This document shows positions 21,418 to 29,895 of a DNA stretch of 64,000 nt, in pieces; position 1 is the stretch's first letter, and every line of letters starts with the position of its first letter. This DNA comes from Pseudomonas defluvii (GTDB taxonomy: Bacteria; Pseudomonadota; Gammaproteobacteria; Pseudomonadales; Pseudomonadaceae): NCBI RefSeq assembly GCF_001695625.1, contig NZ_MBPN01000005.1, positions 1-64,000 on the forward strand, read 5' to 3'. The translations under genes and the position numbers were made by a program. A model generated the notes under the pieces. That model saw only the letters and a program-made list of their open reading frames with translations, ran no database searches and was not told the origin of the DNA.

Positions 21418-22050
21418 TCACCCTGGCGTGCCAAGCCCTTGCCAATGCTTGGCGCCAATGAAGATGAAGCGCAGTTGCTGGATGATCTTGGCCTCGGGGG
21501 TCAGGTGGTGTTCCAGCGGTTCGGCGGGAGGGTCGATCAGTTCCGGCAGGGTGGCGAACACGGTCTTGACCACCAGGTCGGCAAGGACAGCCAGTGCGGC
21601 GGCATCCAGATGGTGCCAGCGCGGCATCAGCGCCAGGTCGGCCGCGAGGTCCGAACTGATGCCTTCGCGCAAGGTGGCAATGGCCTGGCGAACCGTTTGC
21701 GAGCCGCCGTACTGCTCACGGGCAAGGAAGAGAAATTGCGCACGATTGGCGGCCACGATATCCAGGAAAATGCGCACCGACGCATCGGTGATGCCACCGA
21801 GTTCGAATTCATTCTGTCGGACCAGACGAATGCTCTGGCGGAAGGTTTCATCCACCTCGCAGACCAATGCCAGGCCCAGTTCATCCATATCGCTGAAGTG
21901 CCGGTAGAAACCGGTCGGGACAATGCCGGCGCTTTTGGCGACTTCACGCAGGCTGAGGCTGCCAAAGCCGCGTCCGCTCTCCATCAGTTGGCGAGCCGCA
22001 TCAAGGAGGGCATGGCGAGTCAGTTGCTTTTGTTCGGCGCGCGGCAGCAT
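21418..22050 (-). CDS. desT: TetR-family regulator DesT, fatty-acid desaturation control
   Basis: A 210-residue TetR repressor. The helix-turn-helix lies in FGSLSLREVAKSAGIVPTGFYRHF (about residues 29-53), and the C-terminal ligand domain (FLFLAREQYGGS, DLVVKTVFATLPELIDPP) is what I recognise as DesT of P. aeruginosa, which senses the ratio of unsaturated to saturated acyl-CoA and controls a desaturase and fabAB. The start is taken at ATG 22050 (MLPRAEQKQ); a GTG at 22086 could extend it. No desaturase gene stands next to it here, so its targets must lie elsewhere. The call rests on memory of the DesT sequence. Confidence 0.85.
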   Translation of the reverse strand: MLPRAEQKQLTRHALLDAARQLMESGRGFGSLSLREVAKSAGIVPTGFYRHFSDMDELGLALVCEVDETFRQSIRLVRQNEFELGGITDASVRIFLDIVAANRAQFLFLAREQYGGSQTVRQAIATLREGISSDLAADLALMPRWHHLDAAALAVLADLVVKTVFATLPELIDPPAEPLEHHLTPEAKIIQQLRFIFIGAKHWQGLGTPG

Positions 22051-22099
22051 GGGACGTGTCGATCCGCAAATTAAACGGCCCTGCACTGTATTGCCTTGG

Positions 22100-22134
22100 C
22101 CCGGAAAAACAAAGCCCGGTTCAAATGACCGGGC
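22100..22134 (-). terminator. terminator of the repeat-peptide gene
   Basis: Read on the minus strand, GCCCGGT (22134-22128) pairs with ACCGGGC (22120-22114) across a 7-base loop and is followed by TTTGTTTTT. This is a strong rho-independent terminator about 50 bases after the stop of the gene at 22186. The space between (22135-22185) shows nothing else. Confidence 0.85.
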
Positions 22135-22185
22135 CAGGAGGGGAGGTGTTCGCGCGTTTGGTGATCTTGTTGTTCGGCATAGGCA

Positions 22186-22542
22186 TCAGCTCACGCGCTG
22201 GTTTCTTTCGATGAGGCGATCAGCACCCCCCTCGGCGACGCGCTCACGCTGCAGCAGGCGGTCGGCGCCGCCTTCGGCAACACGGTTGCGTTCGATCAGG
22301 CGGTCGGCGCCGCCCTCGGCAACACGGTTGCGTTCGATCAGGCGGTCGGCGCCGCCCTCGGCAACGCGGTTACGTTCGAGCAGACGGTCCGCGCCACCTT
22401 CGGCAAGGGTATCCAGAGGTTGGCTGATCACGGCGCTGCTGGAGCGTGCTTCGGCGGACGGGGCTTGTTCAACTGCCGGCAGTGCAAACGCGTTGGCAGC
22501 CAGAAGGGATAAAGACAGGCTAAGCAGCAATGGGTGTTTCAT
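22186..22542 (-). CDS. secreted protein with five 14-residue AEGGADRL repeats
   Basis: A 118-residue protein with a clear signal peptide (MKHPLLLSLSLSLLAANAFA), a linker to about residue 45, then five tandem repeats of AEGGADRL(I/L)(E/Q)R(N/E)RV to the end. The repeats are charged, with no cysteine, and look neither enzymatic nor membranous. AAGGAG lies before the ATG and a terminator follows, so it is a separate, well-expressed-looking transcript. I recognise similar AEGG(A/S)DR repeat proteins in pseudomonads but know no function. The DNA repeats are nearly identical, so copy number may vary between strains. Confidence 0.85.
   Translation of the reverse strand: MKHPLLLSLSLSLLAANAFALPAVEQAPSAEARSSSAVISQPLDTLAEGGADRLLERNRVAEGGADRLIERNRVAEGGADRLIERNRVAEGGADRLLQRERVAEGGADRLIERNQRVS
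22198..22407 (-). repeat. five tandem 42-bp coding repeats
   Basis: Five in-frame units of 42 bp encode the 14-residue repeats of the secreted protein. The two central units are virtually identical in DNA, while the outer ones carry a few changes (for example GTTACG for GTTGCG). Such direct repeats can expand or contract by slippage or recombination. Confidence 0.9.
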
Positions 22543-22881
22543 GGGATGGCGCTCCTTGAAAGGATTGGAAAGTGAGTACGGCGCCAATGCTACTCCCGGA
22601 AATCAGATGGAAAAGTGCATAAAGCTAATGGTAACAATCAACAGGATTGATAGTTCTCCGCGCCCCCTCTAGCCCGTGCGTTTCCAGCCATGCTGCAACG
22701 GCAGAGCGGCCTGCTGCGTCGCGTTGCAAACGGACGTACGGCGTGAAGTTGGCAGCCGGGTCAGAAAAAAACGCCGTTATCATGCACGCCGGATTAAACC
22801 CCTGCGTATTTCGTCGGTCCCAATCCAAGAGTGCTATCAAAGCGCCCGCTTTTTGCCATGCAGTGACTGGAGAATTGTGCA

Positions 22882-24942
22882 ATGACGCGCCCTGCCAAAC
22901 TATTTACCTGGGTCTTCGCCAGCCTGTTTCTGGTGTTGACCGCGTTGGCCGTGTTCATCGCCACGTTCGACTGGAACCGAATCAAACCGATGCTCAGTGC
23001 CAGGGTTTCCGAAGCCCTGAATCGACCGTTTGCAATCAATGGCAATCTGGCCGTTCGCTGGCAGCGTGATGCCGATCAGGAGGGCTGGCATGCCTGGGTG
23101 CCCACCCCTCATGTCCTTGCCGAAGACCTGAGCCTGGGCAATCCGGACTGGTTGGCGGGCACTCAAATGGTCGGCCTCAAGCGTGTCGAATTTCGCCTGT
23201 CGTTGTTGCCACTGCTGGTTCGCCAGGTGGTCATCCCGCGTATTGACCTGAAGCAGCCGACCGCCAGCCTCAAGCGCTTGGCCAACGGGCGCGCGAACTG
23301 GACCTTTGAGCGGGCCAACACGGTCGAGCAGGACGAGCCTTCTGCGTGGACGCTGGAGATCGGGACCATTGGCTTCGACAAGGGGCAGGTACGCCTGGAC
23401 GATCAGACCCTCAAGACTCAACTGAACCTGGTGATCGACCCACTGGGTAAGCCTATCCCTTTCAGTGACATCGTCGGTCAGGCGTCAGCGCAGAAGACCG
23501 CCACGCAGGACTATGCATTCGGGTTCAAGGTCGAGGGCCTTTATCACGGCCAGCCATTGACCGGGCATGGCAAAGTCGGGGGGCTGCTGGCTCTTCAAGA
23601 CGTGCGCCAGCCGTTTCCGCTGCAGGCGGATCTGCGTAGCGGCGACACCCATGTCACCCTTGCTGGCACATTGACGGATCCGCGTAACCTTGGCGCGCTT
23701 GACGTGCGTTTGCGTCTTGCCGGGGCGAGTCTGGCCAACCTGTACCCGTTGACCGGGGTGACCTTGCCCGATTCCCCCGGCTATTCAACCGACGGCCATT
23801 TGACCGCCAAGTTGCGTGAGCCGGGTGGTGCAGTGTTCCGTTATGAGGGCTTCAACGGCACGATCGGTGAGAGCGACATTCACGGTGATCTGACCTTTGT
23901 TGCCCGTCAGCCACGGCCCAATCTCAGTGGTGCGCTGGTGTCCAATCAGGTGCTGTTCAAGGACCTGGCACCGCTGATCGGTGCCGATTCCAATAGCGCG
24001 CAGAAGGCCCGCGGCGGCGCCAGTGCGCAACCCGCCGGCAAGGTACTGCCAGTGGAGGCATTCCGTACCGAGCGCTGGCGGGCAATGGATGCCGACGTGA
24101 GCTTTAGCGGCAAGCGCATTGAACACGGTGCGAGGCTCCCTTTCAGCGACCTGTCGACCCACGTCCTGCTCGACGATGGCGTGTTGAGCCTTGAACCGCT
24201 GCGCTTTGGCGTGGCCGGTGGCTCCCTGCGGCTCAAGGTGCATCTCGATGGCCGCACGGAGCCCATGCAAGGCAGCGCTCAGCTCAGTGCCCGCAACCTC
24301 CAGCTGAAAGCGTTGTTCCCGGGCTTCGAACCCCTGCAGACCAGTTTTGGTGAACTGAACGGGGATGCTGACCTGAGCGGGCGCGGCAACTCGGTGGCGG
24401 CCCTGCTGGGCACTGCCAATGGTGAACTGAAGATGCTCATCAACGATGGTGCGATCAGCCGTGACTTGATGGAAATCGCCGGCCTCAACGTTGGCAACTA
24501 TGTGATCGGCAAGTTGTTTGGCGACAAGGAAGTGAAGATCAACTGCGCTGCCGCCGATGTCGGGATCAAGGAGGGGCTGGCCACAAGCCGGTTGTTTGTC
24601 TTCGACACCGAGACTGCGATCATCAATATCGAGGGGACGGCCAACCTGGCCGAGGAGCAATTGGACCTGGACATCGACCCTCAGTCCAAGGGCGTGAGGT
24701 TGTTGTCGTTGCGCTCGCCGCTGTATGTGCGCGGGCCGTTCGCCAAGCCGAGTGCCGGGGTGCAGGCCGTGCCGTTGATGCTGCGCGGTGCCGGTCTGGT
24801 CGCGCTGGGGGTGGCGGTTGCCCCGGCAGCGGGCTTGCTGGCGTTGGTCGCTCCCAGTGGTGATCAGCCCAACCAATGCACGCCTCTGCTGGCGCAGATG
24901 CAAGCGGGCAAGACTGACGAGATCACGTTTTCGGCCCCTTAG
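22882..24942 (+). CDS. AsmA family protein
   Basis: A 686-residue protein with an N-terminal membrane anchor (about residues 7-27, VFASLFLVLTALAVFIATF) and a long periplasmic beta-rich body. The start, WNRIKPMLSARVSEALNRPFAING, matches the AsmA N-terminal signature, and the C-terminal AsmA domain includes LLGTANGELKMLINDGAISRDLMEIAGLN. Members bridge the envelope as repeating beta-groove proteins and influence phospholipid or LPS homeostasis. GGAG precedes the ATG. Upstream, GTTATCAT (22777-22784) could be a -10 element. The stretch 22543-22881 shows no other convincing gene. Confidence 0.92.
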   Translation: MTRPAKLFTWVFASLFLVLTALAVFIATFDWNRIKPMLSARVSEALNRPFAINGNLAVRWQRDADQEGWHAWVPTPHVLAEDLSLGNPDWLAGTQMVGLKRVEFRLSLLPLLVRQVVIPRIDLKQPTASLKRLANGRANWTFERANTVEQDEPSAWTLEIGTIGFDKGQVRLDDQTLKTQLNLVIDPLGKPIPFSDIVGQASAQKTATQDYAFGFKVEGLYHGQPLTGHGKVGGLLALQDVRQPFPLQADLRSGDTHVTLAGTLTDPRNLGALDVRLRLAGASLANLYPLTGVTLPDSPGYSTDGHLTAKLREPGGAVFRYEGFNGTIGESDIHGDLTFVARQPRPNLSGALVSNQVLFKDLAPLIGADSNSAQKARGGASAQPAGKVLPVEAFRTERWRAMDADVSFSGKRIEHGARLPFSDLSTHVLLDDGVLSLEPLRFGVAGGSLRLKVHLDGRTEPMQGSAQLSARNLQLKALFPGFEPLQTSFGELNGDADLSGRGNSVAALLGTANGELKMLINDGAISRDLMEIAGLNVGNYVIGKLFGDKEVKINCAAADVGIKEGLATSRLFVFDTETAIINIEGTANLAEEQLDLDIDPQSKGVRLLSLRSPLYVRGPFAKPSAGVQAVPLMLRGAGLVALGVAVAPAAGLLALVAPSGDQPNQCTPLLAQMQAGKTDEITFSAP

Positions 24943-25014
24943 GGGACTCGATTGCGGTTGTCGTTGCCGGGGTTGTAATGTGGAGGCCTGTGCACAGATC
25001 AGGAGCCTGATGCG

Positions 25015-25905
25015 ATGTCGCAACCGCTTGCCACACGTTATCCACTGGTGCTGGTGCCGGGCATGTTTGGTTTTGTGCGCCTGCTGCTCTACCCCTACTG
25101 GTTTGGCATTGTTCCAGCGCTGCGCCAGGGGGGCGCCACCGTATTTGCAGTGCCCGTCTCGCCCCTGCACGCCAGTGAGGTCCAGGGTGAGCAACTGTTA
25201 CAGCACATCGACGCGATTCGGCGCCAGACGGGCGCGGAAAAGGTCAACTTGCTGGGCCATAGCCAGGGTGCGCTGAGTGCGCGTTATGTGGCGGCCAAAC
25301 GCCCGGAATGGGTGGCCTCGGTGACATCGATTGCCGGGCCCAATCACGGCTCGGAACTGGCCGATCACCTGCACGCGCGCTATCCCGTCGGCTCCGTCAG
25401 GGCGCGGCTGCTCAAGGTTACCCTGCACGTCTGCGGGGTGTTGATCGTATGGCTGGAAACCGGTTGGCGCGGTCCTCGGCTACCGATTGATGTACACGCC
25501 GCGCACCATTCACTGACCACGGCTGGCGTTGCACTGTTCAATCAGCAGTATCCCCAAGGGTTGCCGGACACCTGGGGCGGGCACGGGCCGTCCTCGGTAA
25601 ATGGCGTGCGCTACTACTCCTGGTCCGGCACGCTGCAGCCAGGGTTCACCGATCAAGGCTTGAACCGCTTCGATGGCAGTAACCGTTTCTGCCGTCTGTT
25701 CGCCCGAGCCTTTGTGCGCGAGGCGGGGCAGTGTGACGGTATGGTCGGGCGCTACAGCTCGCACCTGGGCGAAGTCATTCGTGACGATTACCCGTTCGAC
25801 CACCTGGACATCGTCAATCAGTCGCTCGGCGCAGTCGGCAAGGGTGCTGAACCCGTGCGGTTGTTCAGTGAGCATGCGGCGCGCCTGAAAGCGGCAGGGA
25901 TGTAA
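25015..25905 (+). CDS. lipase of the LipA-like alpha/beta-hydrolase family, without signal peptide
   Basis: A 296-residue alpha/beta hydrolase resembling family I Pseudomonas triacylglycerol lipases: YPLVLVPGMFGF holds the oxyanion hole, the nucleophile is Ser83 in GHSQG, the acid is Asp241 in QCDGMV and the base is His263 in FDHLDIVNQ. Two cysteines (NRFCRL and GQCDGM) sit where LipA has its disulfide partners, though much closer together. Unlike secreted LipA it has no signal peptide, since it opens MSQPLATRYPLVLV. No lipase-specific foldase gene is adjacent. AGGAG precedes the ATG. It may act intracellularly or leave by another route. Confidence 0.88.
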   Translation: MSQPLATRYPLVLVPGMFGFVRLLLYPYWFGIVPALRQGGATVFAVPVSPLHASEVQGEQLLQHIDAIRRQTGAEKVNLLGHSQGALSARYVAAKRPEWVASVTSIAGPNHGSELADHLHARYPVGSVRARLLKVTLHVCGVLIVWLETGWRGPRLPIDVHAAHHSLTTAGVALFNQQYPQGLPDTWGGHGPSSVNGVRYYSWSGTLQPGFTDQGLNRFDGSNRFCRLFARAFVREAGQCDGMVGRYSSHLGEVIRDDYPFDHLDIVNQSLGAVGKGAEPVRLFSEHAARLKAAGM

Positions 25906-25997
25906 CTTCGGCCCTTGGCTGGACGCAAGCGTGTAAAAACCTTGTCTACACTCTCGGCGAGGCCGTGCGCAGGGTGCGGCGACAAGGAGACGACTCC

Positions 25998-26288
25998 ATG
26001 AAAATGCTGCACGTGCCGTTGCTGGTGGTGGGTTTGCTGCTGTGTTCGCAAGGCTTTGCGGCCACGGCGCAACAGGAAAAAATGACGACTTGCAACGCCG
26101 AGGCGACTGCCAAGAGCCTCAAGGGCGATGAGCGCAAGGCGTTCATGAGCACCTGCCTCAAGGCGGCACCTGCTGCGCCCATGAGCCAGCAGGACAAAAT
26201 GACGATGTGCAACAAAGTTGCCGGTGAAAAAGCGTTGAAAGGGGACGAGCGCAAGGCCTTCATGAGCGATTGCCTGAAGAAGAAATAA
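25998..26288 (+). CDS. PsiF repeat-containing small secreted protein
   Basis: A 96-residue protein with a signal peptide (LHVPLLVVGLLLCSQGFA) and two PsiF repeats: MTTCNAEATAKSLKGDERKAFMSTCLK and the parallel copy with MTMCNKVAGEKALKGDERKAFMSDCLK (each given here in part of its span). Each copy has a pair of cysteines likely to form a disulfide. E. coli PsiF is induced by phosphate starvation; its function is unknown, and no Pho box was identified here. AAGGAG stands 9 bases before the ATG at 25998, which I prefer to an upstream in-frame ATG at 25965. Confidence 0.9.
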   Translation: MKMLHVPLLVVGLLLCSQGFAATAQQEKMTTCNAEATAKSLKGDERKAFMSTCLKAAPAAPMSQQDKMTMCNKVAGEKALKGDERKAFMSDCLKKK

Positions 26289-26428
26289 CACTGGCTTCAT
26301 CGGTTGATCCGCTACGCGCAGCCCCTTGAGGGCAAGGGTTTCAGGTGAGGTCCTGTGACAGGTCACTATGCCTGCCCGTCGAAGGCTGGCAGACTGCCGT
26401 CTTTGTGACCGTACCCGGACGAGGTTGT

Positions 26429-27436
26429 ATGACGTTCACCCAGCGCCAAGTCACCCTGGCCAGTTGGATCATCGTGTTTTCCGGCCTGTTGCTGGTGTTG
26501 CCGCTCAAGCTGCTTCCCAGTCTTCTGGCCGGCTTGCTGGTGTTTGAGCTGGTCAACATGCTGACCCCGAAACTGCAGCACCTGATCGCGGGGCAGCGAG
26601 CACGTTGGCTCGCTGTCGCCTTGTTGGGCACCCTGGTGGTCAGCACCCTGACCCTGTTGTTTGCCGGGGCAATCAGTTTCCTCCTGCATGAGGCCGAGAA
26701 CCCTGGCGCCTCGCTGGACAAGTTCATGCTGCTGGTGGACCAGGCGCGTGGGCAGCTACCGCCCTTTATCGATGCCTACCTGCCGGCCAGCGCCGCCGAA
26801 TTCAAGGTGGCCATCGGCGAGTGGCTCAAAACCCACCTTGGCGAGCTGCAACTGGTGGGCAAGGGGGCGGCGCATATGTTCGTCACCCTGCTGATCGGGA
26901 TGATCCTGGGGGCTATCGTGGCCTTGCAGAAAATTCCCGACATCTCCAAGCGCAAGCCGTTAGCCGCCGCGTTGTTCAACCGGCTGGCGCTGCTGGTGCA
27001 GGCGTTTCGCAACATCGTCTTCGCCCAGATCAAGATCTCCCTGCTCAATACCTTCTTCACCGGGATCTTCCTGGCCCTGGTGTTGCCGATGTTCGGTGTG
27101 CACCTGCCGCTGACCAAGACCTTGATCGTGCTGACCTTCCTGTTGGGGCTGTTGCCGGTCATTGGCAACTTGATATCCAACACCCTGATCACCATCGTGG
27201 GGCTGTCGCTGTCGATCTGGGTGGCGATGGCCGCGCTGGGTTACCTGATCGTCATTCACAAGGTCGAGTACTTCCTCAACGCCCGGATCGTCGGCGGGCA
27301 GATCAGTGCCAAGTCGTGGGAACTGCTGCTGGCTATGCTGGTGTTCGAGGCCGCGTTCGGCCTGCCCGGTGTGGTGGCTGGGCCGATTTACTACGCGTAC
27401 CTCAAGAGTGAGCTGCGCCGGGCTGAACTGGTCTGA
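26429..27436 (+). CDS. AI-2E family transporter (PerM/YdiK-like permease)
   Basis: A 335-residue membrane protein with about eight helices: pairs near residues 10-45, a helix near 60-82, then a soluble stretch, and a C-terminal bundle from about 150. It contains the family-typical LNTFFTGIFLALVLPMFGV and LLGLLPVIGNLISNTLITIVGL. The family is named for an autoinducer-2 exporter but includes permeases of unrelated or unknown substrate, so the quorum-sensing label should not be taken literally. ATG 26429 follows GAGGT. It converges with the lipoprotein gene at 27467, 30 bases away. Confidence 0.88.
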   Translation: MTFTQRQVTLASWIIVFSGLLLVLPLKLLPSLLAGLLVFELVNMLTPKLQHLIAGQRARWLAVALLGTLVVSTLTLLFAGAISFLLHEAENPGASLDKFMLLVDQARGQLPPFIDAYLPASAAEFKVAIGEWLKTHLGELQLVGKGAAHMFVTLLIGMILGAIVALQKIPDISKRKPLAAALFNRLALLVQAFRNIVFAQIKISLLNTFFTGIFLALVLPMFGVHLPLTKTLIVLTFLLGLLPVIGNLISNTLITIVGLSLSIWVAMAALGYLIVIHKVEYFLNARIVGGQISAKSWELLLAMLVFEAAFGLPGVVAGPIYYAYLKSELRRAELV

Positions 27437-27466
27437 TCGTCGTCATGGCAGGCATGTTGCCCGCGC

Positions 27467-28408
27467 CTACGGGGTGGTGACTCGCTCAAGCCGGTCGATC
27501 CCCTTACCGGCAAACAGCGAGAAGGGGCGACCGATGAAGGCGATGATGTTTTCGCAGTCTTCGCTCAGCCTGTACATCCGCCAATCTGGGCGCTGGTCCA
27601 GCCATAGCCGATGCCTGCCGAGCCTGGCGTACTCCAGTGACAAGGTGAAACCGGCCGCTGGGTTTGCGTCCAGTATGACGGTTTCCTGCCAGGGCCTGAC
27701 TTCGCCGCGCTCGATCTTTTGCCGCAAGGAGGCGTCCTTGAACAGGAAATGTGCGGGAATTTCTGCAGGCGGGTAGCCCGTGTTCCGTGAGTAGCGCAGC
27801 AGTGCACGTTCCGGTGGACTGCCGGGCAGTTGGGTGATCCCCAGCAATTTGAACGGCGCGGGGCCCGAGACATCCGCAGAGAAATGGCAGTCCATTTCGG
27901 TTTCCACTTCAGTGCCGTTCAGGCGGGCTTGTCGACGTTCCGCCGCTGAGGCGCTGGCGTACATTTTCAGTTGCGGATCGAGTTTCAGCGTCAGGCTGAT
28001 CGGTTGCGTGAAGTGGTTCAGCCGTTGCCGCTCCTGCGTACTCAAGCCAGCAGCTTCCTTGGCATCCGGCTCCAGCACCATGTCGACCTCCCAGGAGGTG
28101 GCTGCGCGTGCCTTTGGAATTTCCTCGAACAACGCTTGCAGGGTCGCACGTTGTTCGGCGCCCAGCGAGTCGCTCACCTTCAGATGAATGACCCTGTTGT
28201 CGTTTTCGTCCAGCTCCAGTTCGACCTGTTCAGGATCAATGCCACGGGCATTGATCGCGGTATAGAGCGAATTGAGATAGGTGTCATTGACCGCTTTGTA
28301 GAGGTCGTGGCTGTGTACCGGCGTTTGAAAATGCAGGGTCAGGAGTGTGTCCTTGCAGCCGGTCAGAGCTAGCGTGAAGACAAGGGTCAGTACGCGCATG
28401 TTCATCAT
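27467..28408 (-). CDS. predicted lipoprotein of unknown function
   Basis: A 313-residue protein beginning MMNMRVLTLVFTLALTGCKD; LALTGC is a lipobox, so the protein should be lipidated at Cys18. The residue after Cys is Lys, not Asp, which suggests outer-membrane sorting. The mature part has charged alpha-helical and beta stretches but no domain that I recognise. AAGGAA lies before the tandem ATGs at 28408 and 28405. It follows the Hsp70-like gene on the same strand after 54 bases, so the two are probably cotranscribed. Confidence 0.8.
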   Translation of the reverse strand: MMNMRVLTLVFTLALTGCKDTLLTLHFQTPVHSHDLYKAVNDTYLNSLYTAINARGIDPEQVELELDENDNRVIHLKVSDSLGAEQRATLQALFEEIPKARAATSWEVDMVLEPDAKEAAGLSTQERQRLNHFTQPISLTLKLDPQLKMYASASAAERRQARLNGTEVETEMDCHFSADVSGPAPFKLLGITQLPGSPPERALLRYSRNTGYPPAEIPAHFLFKDASLRQKIERGEVRPWQETVILDANPAAGFTLSLEYARLGRHRLWLDQRPDWRMYRLSEDCENIIAFIGRPFSLFAGKGIDRLERVTTP

Positions 28409-28462
28409 TTCCGTTCCTTGTGAAGATCCCGTCCTTGGGCATTGATGTGCGTGTGGCGGCTG

Positions 28463-29728
28463 TTAGCCGTAGCGCTTGCGTGCCTCGATCGCCAGGCCGC
28501 TGCCGATACTGCCGAAGATGTTGCCTTCGACATGGCGAGCATTGGGCAGCATCGCTGCCACGCTTTGGCGCAGCGCCGGGATGCCGCTGGAACCGCCGGT
28601 GAAGAACACCGTATCGACCTGTTCGACACTGACACCGGCCTTGCCCAGCAGCTCATCGACACTGCCACGCACGCGCTCCAGCAGGTTTTCGATAGAGGCT
28701 TCGAACAGGGCGCGAGTGAGGTTCACGTCCAGCCCCGACTCGATTCGGCCAAGGTCAACGCGGCGGTTGTCGGCGTGGGTCAGTTCAATCTTGGTTTCTT
28801 CCACTTCCATGGCCAGCCAGTGTCCGGCGCGCTGTTCGATCAACTTGAACAGGCGGTCGATGCCACCGGTGTCTTCGATGTCGTAGCGCATGCTGCCCAG
28901 GGCCAATTGGGACTTTTGCGAGTACACCGAGTTGATCGTGTGCCAGGTGGCCAGGTTCAGGTGATAGCTGGTAGGCATCAGCGCCTGGCTCTTCATGCGG
29001 CTGCCATAACCGAACAGCGGCATGACGCCTTGCAGGCTCAGTTGCTTGTCAAAGTCGGTACCGCCAATATGGACACCGCCGGTGGCGAGAATGTCGCTGT
29101 GCCGGTCATCGAGCATGTGCCGCTCCGGTGCCAGGCGCACCAGGGAGAAGTCCGAGGTACCACCGCCGATGTCGACGATCAGCACCAGCTCTTCACCGCT
29201 GATGCTCGACTCGTAGTCGAATGCTGCCGCGATGGGCTCGTACTGGAATGAGACTTCCTTGAAGCCGATCTTGCGGGCCACTTCGGCCAGGGTGTCTTCG
29301 GCTTCCTGGTCGGCCACCGGGTCGTCATCGACGAAATGCACCGGGCGGCCCAGTACCACTTCGTCGAAGGCTCGGCCGGCGTTGGCCTCTGCACGCTTCT
29401 TCAACTCGCCAATGAACATCCCCAGCAGGTCTTTGAACGGCAGGGCAGTGCCGAGTACGCTGGTGTCGTGCTTGATCAGCTTGGAGCCCAGCAGGCTCTT
29501 CAGCGAACGCATCAGGCGGCCTTCATAGCCTTCCAGGTACTCGTGCAGGGCCAGCCGACCATAGGCCGGGCGGCGTTCTTCAAGGTTGAAGAAAACGACC
29601 GACGGCAGGGTGATCTTGCCGTCCTCCAGGGCGATCAGCGACTCCACGCCAGGGCGATGCCAGCCGACGGTGGAGTTGGAGGTGCCGAAGTCGATGCCGC
29701 AGGCACGGGCCGGGGATGCGTGATTCAT
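28463..29728 (-). CDS. Hsp70 family protein, YegD-like ATPase
   Basis: A 421-residue protein comprising essentially only the actin-like ATPase domain of Hsp70. It has the phosphate-1 loop CGIDFGTSNSTVGW, the phosphate-2 loop LIVDIGGGTSDFSLV, and the adenosine motif FFTGGSSGIPALR; a peptide-binding domain like that of DnaK is missing. E. coli YegD has this architecture and no settled role. Start ATG 29728 (MNHASPARACG). It diverges from cbpA, whose product is a J-domain protein, so a functional pairing is tempting but unproven. Confidence 0.9.
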   Translation of the reverse strand: MNHASPARACGIDFGTSNSTVGWHRPGVESLIALEDGKITLPSVVFFNLEERRPAYGRLALHEYLEGYEGRLMRSLKSLLGSKLIKHDTSVLGTALPFKDLLGMFIGELKKRAEANAGRAFDEVVLGRPVHFVDDDPVADQEAEDTLAEVARKIGFKEVSFQYEPIAAAFDYESSISGEELVLIVDIGGGTSDFSLVRLAPERHMLDDRHSDILATGGVHIGGTDFDKQLSLQGVMPLFGYGSRMKSQALMPTSYHLNLATWHTINSVYSQKSQLALGSMRYDIEDTGGIDRLFKLIEQRAGHWLAMEVEETKIELTHADNRRVDLGRIESGLDVNLTRALFEASIENLLERVRGSVDELLGKAGVSVEQVDTVFFTGGSSGIPALRQSVAAMLPNARHVEGNIFGSIGSGLAIEARKRYG

Positions 29729-29824
29729 GGAATGCGGTTCCGGGGGAAAAACGGCCGCGCAGTTTATGCCAGCCACCGGCAGAATCAAGACCGAATATCT
29801 GTCCGGGAGCAAACCGCAGTGCGT

Positions 29825-29852
29825 CTTGAAAGGCTATGCTTGACCCCAATCT
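29825..29852 (+). promoter_or_regulatory. sigma-32 heat-shock promoter of cbpA-cbpM
   Basis: CTTGAAA (29825-29831) followed after 12 bases by CCCCAATCT (29844-29852) matches the RpoH consensus CTTGAAA-N11-16-CCCCATNT at nearly every position. It lies 44 bases before the cbpA start at 29896. A sigma-70 element could overlap it (TTGACC..TATAAG). Confidence 0.8.
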
Positions 29853-29895
29853 CTATAAGCAGTGATGCATTCGATAACTGATGGTGATTCCTTAG

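Noticed and set aside
22198..22407. Regular 42-bp repeats that might suggest a CRISPR array
   Set aside because: The units are contiguous without unique spacers and encode in-frame protein repeats with a signal peptide upstream; no cas gene is near.
21923..22672. Plus-strand frame with serine/proline/arginine repeats over the repeat-peptide gene
   Set aside because: It is the reverse reading of the 42-bp repeats. The minus-strand frame has the signal peptide, Shine-Dalgarno and terminator.
22625..22882. Eighty-five-codon minus-strand frame upstream of the AsmA gene
   Set aside because: It covers the promoter region of the AsmA gene, has no clear Shine-Dalgarno and no recognisable feature. 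I cannot exclude it, but do not support it.
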